Assembly (NCBI RefSeq): GCF_003597395.2
Contig: NC_133777.1
Location: 9,731,361-9,795,360 of the forward strand
DNA from: Chelonoidis abingdonii
Lineage: Eukaryota; Chordata; Testudines; Testudinidae
Reading direction: 5' to 3'
Length of the DNA: 64,000 nucleotides
Below, piece by piece: positions 33,283 through 45,955 of this stretch. Each line of letters opens with the position of its first letter. Position 1 is the first letter of the stretch. The translations under genes were made by a program, and so were the position numbers. Under the pieces are notes generated by a model. It was not told the DNA's origin and made no database searches. It was given only the letters and a program-made list of their open reading frames with translations.

Positions 33283-35945
33283 TTGCCAACCTGATCACTG
33301 AGACATGCATTTTGCCCCACCATTTCTTACCCAGCGCCGCTAAGCACAGCCTTCAATACAAGCACATGAGCCTCTGTGAGACTATCACTGTTTGGTCATT
33401 TGAAGTGACCCACCTGAGGAGAACTTAAAAAAGTAATGGTTACTGAATTCCTGCTTCAAAAGCCCAAACGTGTGATGACACCAATTATCCTGCACCACAG
33501 ATGCACCAAAGACAAACCCAGGTCTTGCATGGCATCATGTAGAGCACCTGCTGAGAGGCCAGACTCTCTCAAGCTTGGTAACTAGGTATATTGTACTCCA
33601 TTTTGTGTTACAGTCATTGACTGCATCTTCCTCTCAAACATTTGAACTTTGCACTGAAAACCTTAGCATTTCAGCAGCTCTCTTCAACTGTTTTTTCAAA
33701 GCAGATTTCCCCTTTTACACAGGGACGAAATAAACACAAACTCTTCTAATTCACTAATCAGGACAGATAATTACATCCCCTTTAATTGTTTTCTTTTCTC
33801 AGCTTAGGTTCATGATGATGGGAAATGGTAAAATTAGTCCAGAAGCCATCTGAAGTTTGCTGATTAAAGTCTTAATTGATTCAAAATGTTTGACAAATCA
33901 GTCTCTGTGAATTACTTCAGGATCATGATGACATCTTGTAAAGAAGCATTCACAAAAAGTTATAAATACTAATCACACGTTGAATGAGCACCAAGTTAGC
34001 ATAAATCCATCCCTGTATAAATGACCAAGTTCTCTCCAGAAAAGCACTGAAATAACACTAGCTTTCTTTAAGGATTATTTTCACATTTCTTATTCACTTA
34101 CAGTTTTGTGAAACCATAGCAGTAGGTGGTAAAATGAGGATCATGCAGGAAACAGAAAACACCTTGCAACAGTCAATTACCTCAACCAAACAAGAGTAAA
34201 ACTCAATATACTCCAAATGACCCTCCCTATTCATGAGAGCAGATTGATTTAAGAGGAGACTTATCTCTAATAACCCCTTTAAAAGTCAGCTTCCTTATAA
34301 AGGCTCCTCATCCTTTCCTGAAATGATTGACAGCCTCTGAGTGGACTGCATACAATGTCTTCTTTAAACAAATGTTACTGCTCTCCATCTTTTGCAAGGC
34401 TCATAAAGCTGATATGTTTACAATTGCTGTGCCTGATAGCAGCAATGCATCTAGAGCTATAAGTACTTCTCTGATGCAGCACATTTCCATCTCCTCACCT
34501 CCAGACAAGATCTGAATTCTTCAGTGGTATTTTATGTCATCTATCATGCAGTGTTGATCAGCTTTACAAATCTGCATGGGCAGGTGGCCAGGGTTCCTTT
34601 TTAAAACACGGATTACACAGGTCCCAAGGAGATCAAAGATAAAAAGGAGAAGAGCCTTACACTGTTATTCTTAAAGGCTCATCAAAGTGAGGAACTACAG
34701 AACTAAACATAAGCACTCTTTCCATTTGTGGACATCAGAGTTAGTACACAACTACTTTAATACATGCCTCCCTTCTTTCTGCACTGATCATGCAATTCAA
34801 TTGAACTCTATTTCCATTCTAAAACTGATATTTCAGTACCTGTGTCTGCACTGACACCATGTAATACATATTGCTGTGTCATTCTTCTAATAAAATAAAC
34901 CTAGTTCCCATCTGATTTTTCAAAAACTACCATGTTTCACAGAATACACTATTCTTAATAGTATATATAGTCTGTAAAACTTAGTTTTCCTACTTCTACA
35001 TGTCTGAAATCATTCTAAGGTGCTAAACAGAGCAAAAGGGTAGAAGTGATTGACTGCAGTCCAGCGTTTTTTCACAGACTACTGCTGCTACTACTACACC
35101 ACCACAAAGGTGGTCTATGCAGAAAGTTTTACTTGTGCAGTGTGTATAGTCATTCATAAACCTCCCTATAAATCACATAACTCATGCAGGTTAATCCGAT
35201 TTTGTTTGCAATGCTCTTATTAAAATATAATTGGCAAGTGTTCACATCACACATTACTGATCTAAATGATAGTTCACTTGTGATGAATATTTTCAGAATA
35301 CTGTCCCATTAAAGATAACCATTTTTGACAAATCTAATATCTATAACTGTATACAGAGATTAGTTTTGAACTTCCAGCCCTACTGATAGATCATGAAACT
35401 AGTATAAATGCTGCAGTCAGAGACCGAAAATCACCAAGATTGCTTACATTAACATGAAACTGAAATGAATTATTAGTCCCATATGAAACTCTAACACAGA
35501 ATGACTACCTAATTAAAATCTTATCTTTTAAAGACTTCAGTAAAGATTTGTCAGTTGACTTCATAAACCTCTCTGTTTTAAAGGCATAGTACTCCTTTTC
35601 AGATAGCATCTTTACTGGATGTAAAGTACTGAAAGGTAGTGTAGAGAAATTATTATAGTCACCCTCAAGAAACTGTGCATGTGAAGGTTCATTTAGAGAA
35701 TTGTCTGGGCCATAATAGCAGCACGTTCATAGTCTATGTATTTTGAGTTTCACTGAACACAACCAGTTTTAAAAATATTTTGACAAAATTAAACACCCTC
35801 TTTTAGCAGGCATTTACAATAGAAAGGTGAAGAGCAAAATATACAATCTACCTACATTTTGCTAGAAATGCCCTAACACAATTCACTTGTGGCTTCTGGT
35901 CACTCCTCCACGTGGAAGTTATGTAGTCATTCCAGACTTGTGAAA
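33283..35945. other. Intronic stretch without recognised gene
   Basis: Non-coding DNA without repeats that I can name. 34260-34530 is less AT-rich than its surroundings and has a 62-codon frame without domain; I do not call it an exon because no acceptor/donor pair frames it convincingly. Confidence 0.5.
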
Positions 35946-35950
35946 ACAGG

Positions 35951-36328
35951 TGTAACAGGGTTCACGACCTGCCCCTCTTCCTGGGACCTGCATGCTCTCC
36001 TCAATGAGGCTTCAGGGTTGTGCAACACCCATGTCTTTATTTACTTAAGGTTGTCCCACAACCAGGGTCCATCTATATACAAGCTTTACAGGCAGAGTCA
36101 GCCTCCAGCTGGGCAGCCTCCAGCTCCCACCCTGACTGACTTCTCCCTTACTGCCCCCTGCCTTCTGATACCCTCCCAGCCTTTATAGCCCATGGCTCCT
36201 CAGGCCAGTAGGTGTTGCCAGTCCTCAGGCCAGCATCAGGCCTTTCCATCAGCCCCAATCTGTCTCCCTTGATTGGAGCTGACCAGGCAGAGGCTAATTA
36301 GGTGGTTTTGCACCAGCACCCTGCTACA
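35951..36328 (-). mobile_element. Small solo LTR, 378 bp, minus orientation
   Basis: Ends TGTAACAGGGT and (complement of right end) TGTAGCAGGGT are inverted repeats, with exact 5-bp duplication ACAGG at 35946-35950 and 36329-36333. Reading the minus strand, a TATA box GGCTATAAAGG (about 36183-36191) is followed some 140 bp later by GTAAATAAAGACATG (about 36033-36048), an AATAAA signal: the order expected in an LTR, and the same direction as SDK1. Non-coding. Confidence 0.88.
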
Positions 36329-36378
36329 ACAGGCTATTATTCCATTCCCTTTCCCACCTTTCTCTGCACACACTCATG

Positions 36379-36403
36379 TATACACACACACACACACATA
36401 CAC
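36379..36403. repeat. Short CA-rich microsatellite
   Basis: Alternating AC units with single-base interruptions, about 25 bp. Confidence 0.8.
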
Positions 36404-36404
36404 G

Positions 36405-39400
36405 TGCCTTTCATTGCCACCATAATTAAGGGTCTGTCACTTTTTCCATTATAAACTCCCTTTGAGAGCATTTGTAACAGCCTTTTAGAAAAGATTTATT
36501 TATGAATGTACAGATAGATGGAATTTTTAAAACAAGAAGAAATAAATAGCCTCTGATACTTAGCCCAGATACTTTATCGACCATATGTGCAACACAGGTG
36601 ATGGCAGGATATCAGCAACATTCCAATCTATAACCAAAATATATAATTGTCCCAGACTAATTTATCAAAATAAATTCTGCATTATACTTGAAATAGGAAT
36701 TCAGCAGACATTATAAAGTCCAAAGAAGTCTGCCAGATTCCATAATTTTTCTCTACATTAGCCTGTGAAGTGCAAATTGCCTTCTCCATCAATGAACATA
36801 ATATCTGATTTCTCATCTACAGTTTAATCGAAGGTGGTGTTTCTGACCTTCTCTCATCTTGTCTAATACAACTGTTTGTTTTGTTGGCAATACAGACAAT
36901 ATCCCTAGTTTAGTTTCTGAAGTATCCAAGTCCTTCACCGCTTCAACTTAACAGTTTAAACTACATAATAGAAGATATTTAATATCTTTTCACAAAAACT
37001 AGTGGATAGCAGATAATCAAAAGTTCTAGCATGCCTCCTTTACAGTGTTTGGAATTTAATATAATTTATGAGGGGTTCAGGTTTTATGCACAAACTTAAA
37101 TCTGGAATTTACCAATTCACATTTAACTTTATTGGGATTTCTTTAGCAAGCCATAAAAATATAAGGCAAAGCCACATGCACTCAGAGAGAGTCCACTGAA
37201 CTTTCACATTGCATTGTTGTGATTGGCCCCTCATACTAAGTGTTTTTCACAATCAATTTATTAATTGAAGATACTCTTCTTCCAGCCCAAACATTCAATT
37301 AATACCTTTTCATGGTTGTACTCTCACCTCAGTATGTGCATTTTCAGTTAGCATCAATCTGAGTTATATTTTTGTATCTGAATGAGAACAGTCCCCTTTT
37401 TGTCTGACTTGAGACACATTAGTATTCCATCAGACTACATGCTAGGAGTCCTGCAAATGCTCATATGAGTAGTCCTTACCCAGGTCTGTAGTCCCATCCA
37501 AGCCAAAGAAACCACTAATCTAAGAAAGAACTATTCACACAAATGTTTGCAGAACCAGTCTCCTAATATCTATAATGTAAAAATCTAAAAAGAGTGTAGC
37601 TCAAATTATATTTTCCACCATATTGATCAAAAGACAAATGCTCCATTCAAATAAAGATCTTATAAAAGGAAATACTTTCCTGGGCCCACATATTGAATTT
37701 AAACTCTTTCAAATTGATGAGGCATAGTTATTCCATCATTCTGTTCTGGGTGATAGCTATTTTGCTCATCTGTTCAATAGCACAATGTCAAAACTTCAAT
37801 GTATTTTTTAAAGGAGAATTAAATCATCCCTATCATTAGGTCCTTCACATCGTGAGACCAGTAATGGAGCCCATAGAAGGCACTGTTAAATGCTAACCTC
37901 AGTTACAATACTGAATTCCACTGAATTGATTAGGTTATACCAGTGCAACTGAAAGCAAAATTGACTGTACCTGTTACTTACCATGAATTGCATTTCGCAA
38001 AACTAAACCTGATCTACACAGTTGGAAAATATAGGAATTATGCCCATCTTACGACAACATTAATATAGTACTGTTGAGTCATGGCAACCACCTATAACAT
38101 ATCAATCTGGTAAGTAAGTCATTAACCTTCTTACAGAACTCATTAGTAACAACAATTGGAATGCACTTACATAAATATTTAGGAAGGACTACAGTTTTTA
38201 TTAAGATTGATTCAAGCAATTAAGGAGATTGGAAGATAGAAATTTTGGAAACTTCTCATTCTAATATAAGGGATAGTACATTATTTTGAAATAGCTGCAG
38301 GACATATTTATACACATCAATTCCTACATACCTTATGGTATAGGTTGTTAATATTGAAGACGAGCATAAGAAGCAGAATCTTAAATCCAAAGATTTAAGT
38401 GTTTAAATGTTTGGTTAGTTTCCAAAATCCTACTCAAATTATTTTCATAGCTGGAAATTTACCAGATGTCTTCAAAGCAAAGGAACATAATATTGTCAAA
38501 GATCAACATATTGCTTTTGCATGTTTTTATGGATAAAGTTTTTTTTAATGGGAAACAAATTCTCACTTCTTTCTCTTTTAAATCTATGTTATTTCGTGGC
38601 AGTTTTCCATTTGCAGTGGAAGGTGGAGTTTGCCTTTTCCCAGCTAAATTGGAGTAGTGATCATCTGTTTAAACAGTCCATTCCTCAAAAACATGCCTGT
38701 TACATTCACTAGGACTGCACTAATAATGAATTTTTTTTTTTTTTTTAGTACAGCTTTTTAAATACTTGTATACTACAAATACTTCAATTTGTCAGGGCAA
38801 ATGCAAACATACAACTCTAAGCAGTGTGACTAGAAATAAATATTATTTGAATAGAAAAACAGAATTGTGGATCAAATTTACCAGGGATATTGCCATAAAT
38901 TAAATAATATTCATTTAGTTGAAGAAACAATACATTTTAGATTTTTGACACAACAATGAACTCACAAAATGTGCAACAAAATTTAGATAAAGAGAAGAAT
39001 TCTCTAAAAAAGAGAAATCTTAAATTATTAAACAAACCAATTACTTCCAGTCAAACAAAAGATAATAAATGATAAACACACAATACACTTACATGAGTCT
39101 TCGCAATAAATCCCATGGCTTTTTACCGTTCAGCCACAGATTAGATAGGCCAGTATGAAGATGAGATCAATACTGTAATAATACATGGCTGAAGTATACG
39201 CAACCATGCAAAATCGTTTTGTGTGAAAGCAGGACATCAATCAGAATCTGATTGATAGTCACGACATTCACAACAAAGAAGCCATAAAGCTTCAACTTTC
39301 AAAAGCAACTGCATTAAACACAATGTGAAGCCTCTTTTGCAGATTCTCATTGTAGCTTATATATAATTGTGCAGGACACAGTATGTTGGAATTCATTTCC

Positions 39401-40150
39401 TTTCAGCCTCTCTCTTCTTTCTATCAAAGTTCTGTCTCTTCTAAGTTTCCAATCTAAAAATCTAAAAAAGGCAGTGCATGTCTAGCTAAAATAAAATGAC
39501 CGAAATAGCCTTTTCTTATTGTGACACAAGATTTCCCATATTAAAATTAAAATACACTCAATAGTAATTCTTGGCTGTGCTGCAGAAGCAGAGGTTATTT
39601 AGAAGTGAGCACTTGACATAATCACTTATGATTCAAATAGAGGAGAAGAGAACTGAGATTGTTATTAATTGTATAGTATCATAGGTGTGCATCGGGCTAT
39701 TCAGATCTGTAGATGCTCAGTCCTAATGATGAGCATGGGATAATAAACACCAAAGTACATAGCTAGATTTGTTACAAGTAAAATATCCCAGTCCAGAGGG
39801 ATTTACAATCTAAAAAACCCCAGATAAGTAGTTGGTTCCACGTCTTCAGACACAGTAGGCCCATTTGTCTTATGTTGTTGCAATTTGCCAAGCTTGTGAT
39901 GACCAGTGGCATGCCAGATAAGTTGCAAATGCAACTATTCCAATTTTTTGCAATGATCTTCAATATAGAATATTCTCTTCTCAGTTTCACAAACCCTTTC
40001 ACCTATCTGTTAAAGACTTGATTTCATATTTGCAATCACCTTGAAAAGACCATCTGCAACTTTATTTACTCACTACCAATTACCTTCTTTAATAGTTGTC
40101 AAAACTATCACTCATAGGGATACATGATAAACGTACTCAGTGGTGAAGGC
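36405..40150. other. Intronic stretch without recognised gene
   Basis: AT-rich non-coding DNA, with a run of 16 T at 38731-38746 and no repeat that I can name. Frames of 60-76 codons are incidental. Confidence 0.5.
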
Positions 40151-40154
40151 ACAG

Positions 40155-42655
40155 CTAGATACGTAATGTCAGAGGCACCCTCAAAAACATGTACAAGGAC
40201 AAGATCAAAAAGGCTAACGGACAAAATGAGTTATGTCTAGCAAGGTCCATAAGAGGCTCTAAAAAGAGGTTCTTTAAATGCATTAGGAGTGAGAGAAAGA
40301 TGAAGGAAAGTATATGTCCACTACTTGGCAGGGAAAGAAAGCTAATAATGGTAGACATCATGAAGGCCAAGGTGTTTAATGCCTATTTTGCATCAATCTT
40401 CTCTAAAAGAAGGGTTAATTGTGACCACTTAACACAATTAATATTAACAACAAGGGGGAAAAACAGGTTAAAGAATATTTAGAGAAGTATTCAAGTTGGC
40501 AGGGCCTGATGAACTTCATCCTAGGATACATAAGGAAGAAGTTGAAGCAATCTTGGAACAATTAGTGATTACCTTAGATAACTCATGGAAGACAGATGTG
40601 GTTCTAGAGGACTGGAAAAGGGCAAACAATGCCTTTCATTTAAAAGGGGGAACAAAGAGGACATGTGGAATTACAGACTAGACAGCCTAACTTCAATATC
40701 TGGAAAGATACTGGAACATATTATTTAAAACATCAGTTTGTAAACACCTAGAGGATAATAGGGTGAAAAGTAATAGCCAACATGGATTTGTCAAGAATAA
40801 AGTATGCCAAACTAACTAATTCCCTTCTTTGACAGAGTTATTGGCCTAGTCAATAGGGGGAAGCTGTAGACATAATATATCTTGATTTTATTAAGACTTT
40901 TGCTAGTCCCCATGACATTCTCATAAGCAAACTAAGAAAATGTGGTCTAGATAAAATTTTAATATAAGAAAAGGCCATTTTCAAAGAGTAATTATTAACA
41001 GTTCACTGTCCAACTGGGAGGACCTATCAAATGGCGACTGCAGGGGTCTGTCATGGGTTTAGTACTATCTAAGTTATTAATGAAAATGCTGGTTAATGAA
41101 ATGCAGTGTATGCTTGTAAAATTTGTGGATGACACCAAGCTGGGAGAGAGGGGAGGATTGCAAGTACTCTGGAGGAAAGGTTTAGAATTAAAAATAACCA
41201 TAATATATTGGAGAATTGGTCTGAATTCACAAAAATTAAATTTAATAAAGACAAGTGCAAAGTACTTCTCTTAGGAAGGGGAAAAAAATCAAATGCACAA
41301 CTACAGAATGGAGAATAACTAGCTAGGCCAGAGGTGAGCAAACTGCGCTCACCGGATCAGACTCTTGTGCCTGGCCTTTGAGCTCCCGGCCACGGATGCT
41401 AGCCCCTGGCCCCTCCCCTGCTGTCCCTCCTCCCCCACAGCCTTAGTTTGCTGTGCCGCCAGTGCTCTGAGCGGCAGGGCTGAAAACTCCTGCCAGGCAG
41501 TGCGGCTGCAAGAGCCGCCAGCCTGCCTCAGAGTTCTAGACTGCGCAGAGGCATGGCTGGCTCTCGCCGGGCAGCACGGCTGCCAGTCCTGGTGCTCTGA
41601 GAGGCATGGTAAAGGAGCTGTGAGCGGGGGAGGCTGGATAAGGGGCAAGGGTCCCGGGAGGCAGTCAGGGGACAGGGAGCAGGGGACAGTTGGATGGGAC
41701 AGAGGTTCTGGTCGTGGTGGTCATGGAATGGGGGGATTGGATAGGTGTGCAAGTCGCAGTGGGCCTGTCAGGGAGCGGGGGGTTGGATAGGGGTCGGGGA
41801 AGTCAGGGGACAGGGAGAGAGCCGGCTGGATGGGTTGGGGGTTCTGAGGGGGGGAAGTCAGGGGGTGGGAAGTGGGAGGGGGCAGAGGCTAGGCTGTTTG
41901 GGGAGGCACAGCCTTCCCTACCCGGCCCTCCATACAGTTTCAGAACCCCAATGTGGCCTACCCTTGAGCTAGACAGTAGTGCTGCAGAAAAGGATCTGGG
42001 TTATAGTGGACCACAAATTGAATACGAGTCAACAATGTGGTGCTTTTGCAAAAAAGGCTAACATCATCTGAGGCATATTAACAAAAGTATTGTAGGCATG
42101 TAACAGGAGGTAATTGTTCTGTTCTACTCACCTGGTGAGGCCTCAGCATGAGTACTGTTTCCTAAAGTGTGTTTGGGAGCCATACTTGGAGAAATTGAAG
42201 AAAGGTCAGAGGAGAGCGAAAAAATAAATGACAAAATGTTTAGAAAACTTAACCTATAAGGAAGGATTAAAAAAAATAGGTATGTTTCATCTTGAGAAAA
42301 GACGACTCGGGGGGTACCTGATTGTAGTCTTCAATTATGTTGAAGGCTGTTACAAACAGAATGGTGATCAATTTTTCTCCATGTCCACAGAAAGTAGGAC
42401 AAGAAGTAAAGGGTTAATCTGCAGCAAGAGATTTAGGTTAAATGTTAGGAAAACCTTTCTAATTATAAGGATAGTTAAGCACTGGAATAGGTTACCTGAG
42501 AAGGCTGTGGAATCCCCCTCTTCAGATATTTTAAGAATGGGTTAGATGGACACTTGTCAGGGATGGTCTACATATATTTGGCCCTGCCTCAGCACAGGGG
42601 GCTGGACTACATGACCTCACAGGGTCACTTCCAGCCCTACATTTCTATGAGTCTC
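40155..42655 (+). mobile_element. CR1 LINE, 5'-truncated, inactive, split by a hAT
   Basis: CR1 elements copy themselves by target-primed reverse transcription using an ORF2 endonuclease/reverse transcriptase. Readable blocks, in order: KKRFFKCIRSERKMKES and VFNAYFASIFS (about 40255-40410); GPDELHPRI and NSWKTDVVLEDWKRAN (about 40500-40630); KFVDDTKLG at about 41120, the reverse-transcriptase active-site block with V for the usual A in F/Y-ADD; then, beyond the hAT, a C-terminal RKTFLIIRIVKHWNRLPEKA (about 42450-42510). The 3' end has GGCTGGACTACATGACCTC and TTTCTATGAGTC, the CR1 tail. Frameshifts and stops make it a pseudogene. The endonuclease half is missing. Without the hAT it is about 1.86 kb. 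Confidence 0.92.
41329..41966. mobile_element. hAT element, 638 bp, inserted in the CR1
   Basis: Left end CAGAGGTGAGCAAAC and complement of right end CAAGGGTAGGCCAC are diverged inverted repeats. The duplication AGCTAGGC (41321-41328) and AGCTAGAC (41967-41974) matches at 7 of 8. The base composition jumps from AT-rich CR1 to GC-rich interior with GGGGA-type degenerate repetition. The turtle consensus of this family, as I remember it, begins CAGGGGTGGGCAAAC. Non-coding; frames of 99-141 codons are artefacts of GC richness. Confidence 0.87.
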
Positions 42656-43027
42656 CTCCTGGGTTGCAATCAAATGCTTTAACCACAAGACTATCCATTC
42701 TCTCTTTATAGTTCCATGTCTCATTTACTGTACACTTTTCAACTTCAGTAAGAGTCCTACAGACAACAACTTCACTCACTACAGAATCCTCACTAATTCA
42801 TTAAGCACTGTCCATCTTGTGAACTGAATGAAGCAGAGGTCCGAATGGAAAAAATAGGATGTGATCATGTTACAGGTGGTATCATAATTCTATCATTTGT
42901 GCATATGCATTAAGATTGCATGGGCAAACTGGAATCTGGCATTTCCTAGTTTCTGAATGCTTGACTTTCTAACATTAATATGTTCAGATGGCCTTTTTCA
43001 ATGTCATTGCATAAAGCTTAGAGTTGA

Positions 43028-43136
43028 GTACATATACTTGTACAGTGTCCAGCACACTGGGGCTCCATTGTTGGTTGGCCTTTAAGCACTACTGTAATAA
43101 TCATGGTTAATAAAATAAATAATAATAATAATATAC
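43028..43136 (+). mobile_element. Truncated SINE/LINE 3' tail with TAA repeat
   Basis: CTTGTACAGTGTCCAGCAC, GCACTACTGTAATAATC and a closing AATAATAATAATAATA run match the tail of the SINE at 21600-21905 and of the LINE at 4575. Only about 100 bp remain, so it cannot be told which of the two it came from. Confidence 0.7.
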
Positions 43137-43372
43137 TCCCAGCAAGTAGTTCTGCTGACAGAATGATAACGCTGGCATCAGAACATAGAGAACTTCTAGC
43201 CTTATTCCATTTTCCGGTTCTGTGTTTTATATTGATAAAAGATTAAAAAGAAATACTTTAACATGAACATTTATTATAATAATAATAATCCCTGATCTTT
43301 CACATTTATTTTTTTCAGATTATGCTTGTCAAAAATGCAAGAGGAAAGCAGTAGATTTTTAAAATATACTGT

Positions 43373-43547
43373 CAAGTATCAGAGGGGTAGCCATGTTAGT
43401 CTGGATCTGTAAAAGCAGCAAAGAGTCCTGTGGCACCTTACAGACTAACAGACGTACTGGAGCACGAGCTTTCGTGGATGAATACCCACTTCGTCGGATG
43501 AAATATGTCTGTTAGTCTATAAGGTGCCACAGGACTCTTTGCTGCTC
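43373..43547. mobile_element. Self-complementary SINE-like element, second copy
   Basis: Contains TATCAGAGGGGTAGCCATGT and the inverted arms GCAGCAAAGAGTCCTGTGGC...ACAGACTAACAGAC and GTCTGTTAGTCTATAAGG...CACAGGACTCTTTGCTGC, which pair almost perfectly over about 39 bp around a loop with CACTTCGTCGGATG. Flanks AAAATATACTGT (43361-43372) and AAAATGTACTGT (43548-43559) are a 12-bp target duplication with one mismatch. Same family as 7737-7944. Confidence 0.87.
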
Positions 43548-43559
43548 AAAATGTACTGT

Positions 43560-44199
43560 TTCTCAGCTATGTCATAATCTTCATTAAGAGAACTCTTTAA
43601 TATACAAAACACACCATCAGCAGAATTTTTCAGTGACTGCTTATTATATTGAGCTACTCTGCTAAGAAATAAATATGCATAAAACAAGAGACACTTATAA
43701 GCAAAGTTTTCTGATACAGGGGTAGTTAAAAAAGAAAACCTCAACTTGTTTGCTATCAAATATCTCCTAAACTGTTTACTTTGGATGACTGAACATGTGA
43801 GCCCCTGTTCATATCCTTGGAACATGTCATTTTAAATTACATCTTTTCATTTGTAAGAAATTACATGATGATTATATTTTGACATGAAGATCACTGAGAA
43901 GCTGAGCAAGATACCTATATGGTTTCATACTATAACTCCTAGAACTGATAGCATATCTTATTTTATTACAAAATCACGTAGAGCTGTTGCAGCCTCATAC
44001 CACAAGAAAATAATTGTGATTAGCTCTCCTTAAAATAGCTATTCTAAGTTAATTCTGCATTCAGTAAATTTCACAGAAAGGTTACAGCTTCTACAATTTT
44101 TGACATTACAGGCAAATATGGCTCCTGGTATGTACCATTAGAAATCTATGAGATCTGAAATTGTGCAGGCACCTTCCATTGTTTCCCAGCAACTTCATC
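43560..44199. other. Intronic stretch without recognised gene
   Basis: AT-rich, no repeat or exon recognised. Confidence 0.5.
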
Positions 44200-44889
44200 C
44201 ATGGTTCCCAAACTGGGGTTCGCGAAATATTACAGGGGGTTCTTGGGAAAAAATTCCCTAATAGTAGACAGATCTGTCCCTAGGGACCCCAGATAGCACA
44301 GGGCCAGCAGCCCAGAGCTCCTGAACTTCCAAGAGTTAAGCAGATCAAAGCAAGCATATCTATCACACTGAGGAGATTTAAACGTCAAGACTGCTTATAA
44401 GAAATGGAAACGGAGGTGTTTTTAAAATTAAATAGACAGCTAGTATTGTTTTACAAATTATTATGAAGAACAAATTTAAGCTTTCTTGTAACGTGCATTG
44501 TTTGTCTGGACTACTTGTGTAGGAGGAACTCTGAGTTGGCTTCTTAAATACCTTCATGCTGTTTCACATCTGATACTCCTTGAGGAAACATAGGAGCCTT
44601 GTCTCATAATAAGCTTATTCAAAGTGATACAAGCTATGAAAGTGAGATCTTGGAAGAGTGTTGCCATTTCATAATGTAATAAAAATATTGTAATTAAATG
44701 ATCATAATAATTAGTGTGTCATAAGCATGTCATAAAGACAAATTTTATATTTCCAAGATCACTGCTTTTATAATTTATACTTTGGTAAAAGAGAAAATTC
44801 CTGGAAATATTCATTTTTAGGAGGCAGTTAACAAAACTTGACATTTTAGTGAAAGGGGTTCACAGGTTGTTAAAGTTTGGGAACCACTG
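44200..44889. mobile_element. hAT-like element, about 690 bp (TGGTTCCCAAACT ends)
   Basis: Left end CATGGTTCCCAAACT and complement of right end CAGTGGTTCCCAAACT are inverted repeats. Inside each end is a GGGTTC word (GGGGTTCGCGAAAT, GGGGTTCACAGG complement-wise), as in many hAT/Charlie-type elements of amniotes. No 8-bp duplication can be seen, so it may be old or its ends misplaced by a few bases. The AT-rich centre shows no transposase. Confidence 0.7.
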
Positions 44890-45094
44890 ATATAGATGAA
44901 ATTCCAGCTTTAGATAGGTTACATGATAAGAATGTGTAAATTACACAGAAATTTTTCAAATCAGTCATCTTAGCTGCTTACATACTCTAATGAGTTGGAT
45001 TAGTAGAAACACTCATACAAAAGTTCAGAAGGCAATATCCAAAGGGGGTAAACTGGAATTGGAATGTTGGCATTTTTTAAATCAGTATCTGGTG

Positions 45095-45955
45095 TCTAGG
45101 CCCCTGCACTCTTCTGTTGGGCAATGGATTTCATAATGCAGCATTCCGTTAGGTCCATAAGCATTAAGATAAGTGATCTCTTGCTCTCAGACCTTGACTA
45201 TGCTGATGACATTGTTCTTCTAGTAAAGAGTCCTGACAGGTTTCACAAGGCCAGAGTTGGCCAAGGTTGGGCTTCCTGGTTCATGGTCAAAGACAAAGCT
45301 GAAAAACCTATGTCAGGTCCTCCCACAACTCCAATCTCTTTGAATAATGAAACTGTTGAAGCAGTCTCCAGCTTTTGCTATTTGGGTTCAATACTCACCT
45401 ATTTCCTCCAACTCTGATACAGAGGTCCTTCACCAAACTGGCATCGCAGCATCAGTAGCATGACAATCTCAGCATGACAACCAAGCTCAGGATCTATTCG
45501 AGCTATTTCCTCTCTGTACTGCTGTTTGGGTGTGAAACATGGACACTATTGCCACTCAGACTGGGCAAAACTGGAGGCTTTCCATTCAAAACGCCAGTGT
45601 CATATCTTGGGCATAAAGAGGAACGACTTCATTTATAACACAGACGTTTATGGTAGCTACAGGCTACTGGGGCCATTGTCCATGTCTTAGGCTTTTTGGA
45701 CATGTCACCAGAATATCACAAGACGTACTGGCTACCGCCATTCTCTGGGCAGCTTGGAACATCCGGGATAAAATTCCACCAACTGAGCAGTAGAGGCAGA
45801 CTAGAGGCAGAACCCCTGTCACATGGGTGCATCAAGTCCGTTCTGATGTTGGACTACTGACCCTTTGAGCCCTTGCGGCCGCACAGGAACAGACCAAATG
45901 GGGAATGATTGCTATGGCAGACCATTCAGCTAAGCATTGAAGAAAAAGAAGAAGA
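45095..45955 (+). pseudogene. Non-LTR retrotransposon reverse-transcriptase relic
   Basis: The frame at 45124-45417 contains LSDLDYADDIVLL, the YADD active site of a reverse transcriptase, followed by LNNETVEAVSSFCYLGS, a conserved downstream block. After a frame change come SVLLFGCETWT (about 45515-45545), GHVTRI and RGRTPVTWVHQVRSDVG (about 45790-45850), then a basic lysine-rich end near 45940. This order is that of LINEs whose ORF ends in a ...CETWT...RRPPGRP-like tail, different from CR1 and from the L2-like copy at 4575. Several stops and frameshifts make it dead. Clade not assigned. Confidence 0.82.

Noticed and set aside
41365..42061. Frames of 123 and 141 glycine-rich codons
   Set aside because: GC-rich interior of the hAT inside CR1; the second one runs across the transposon boundary.
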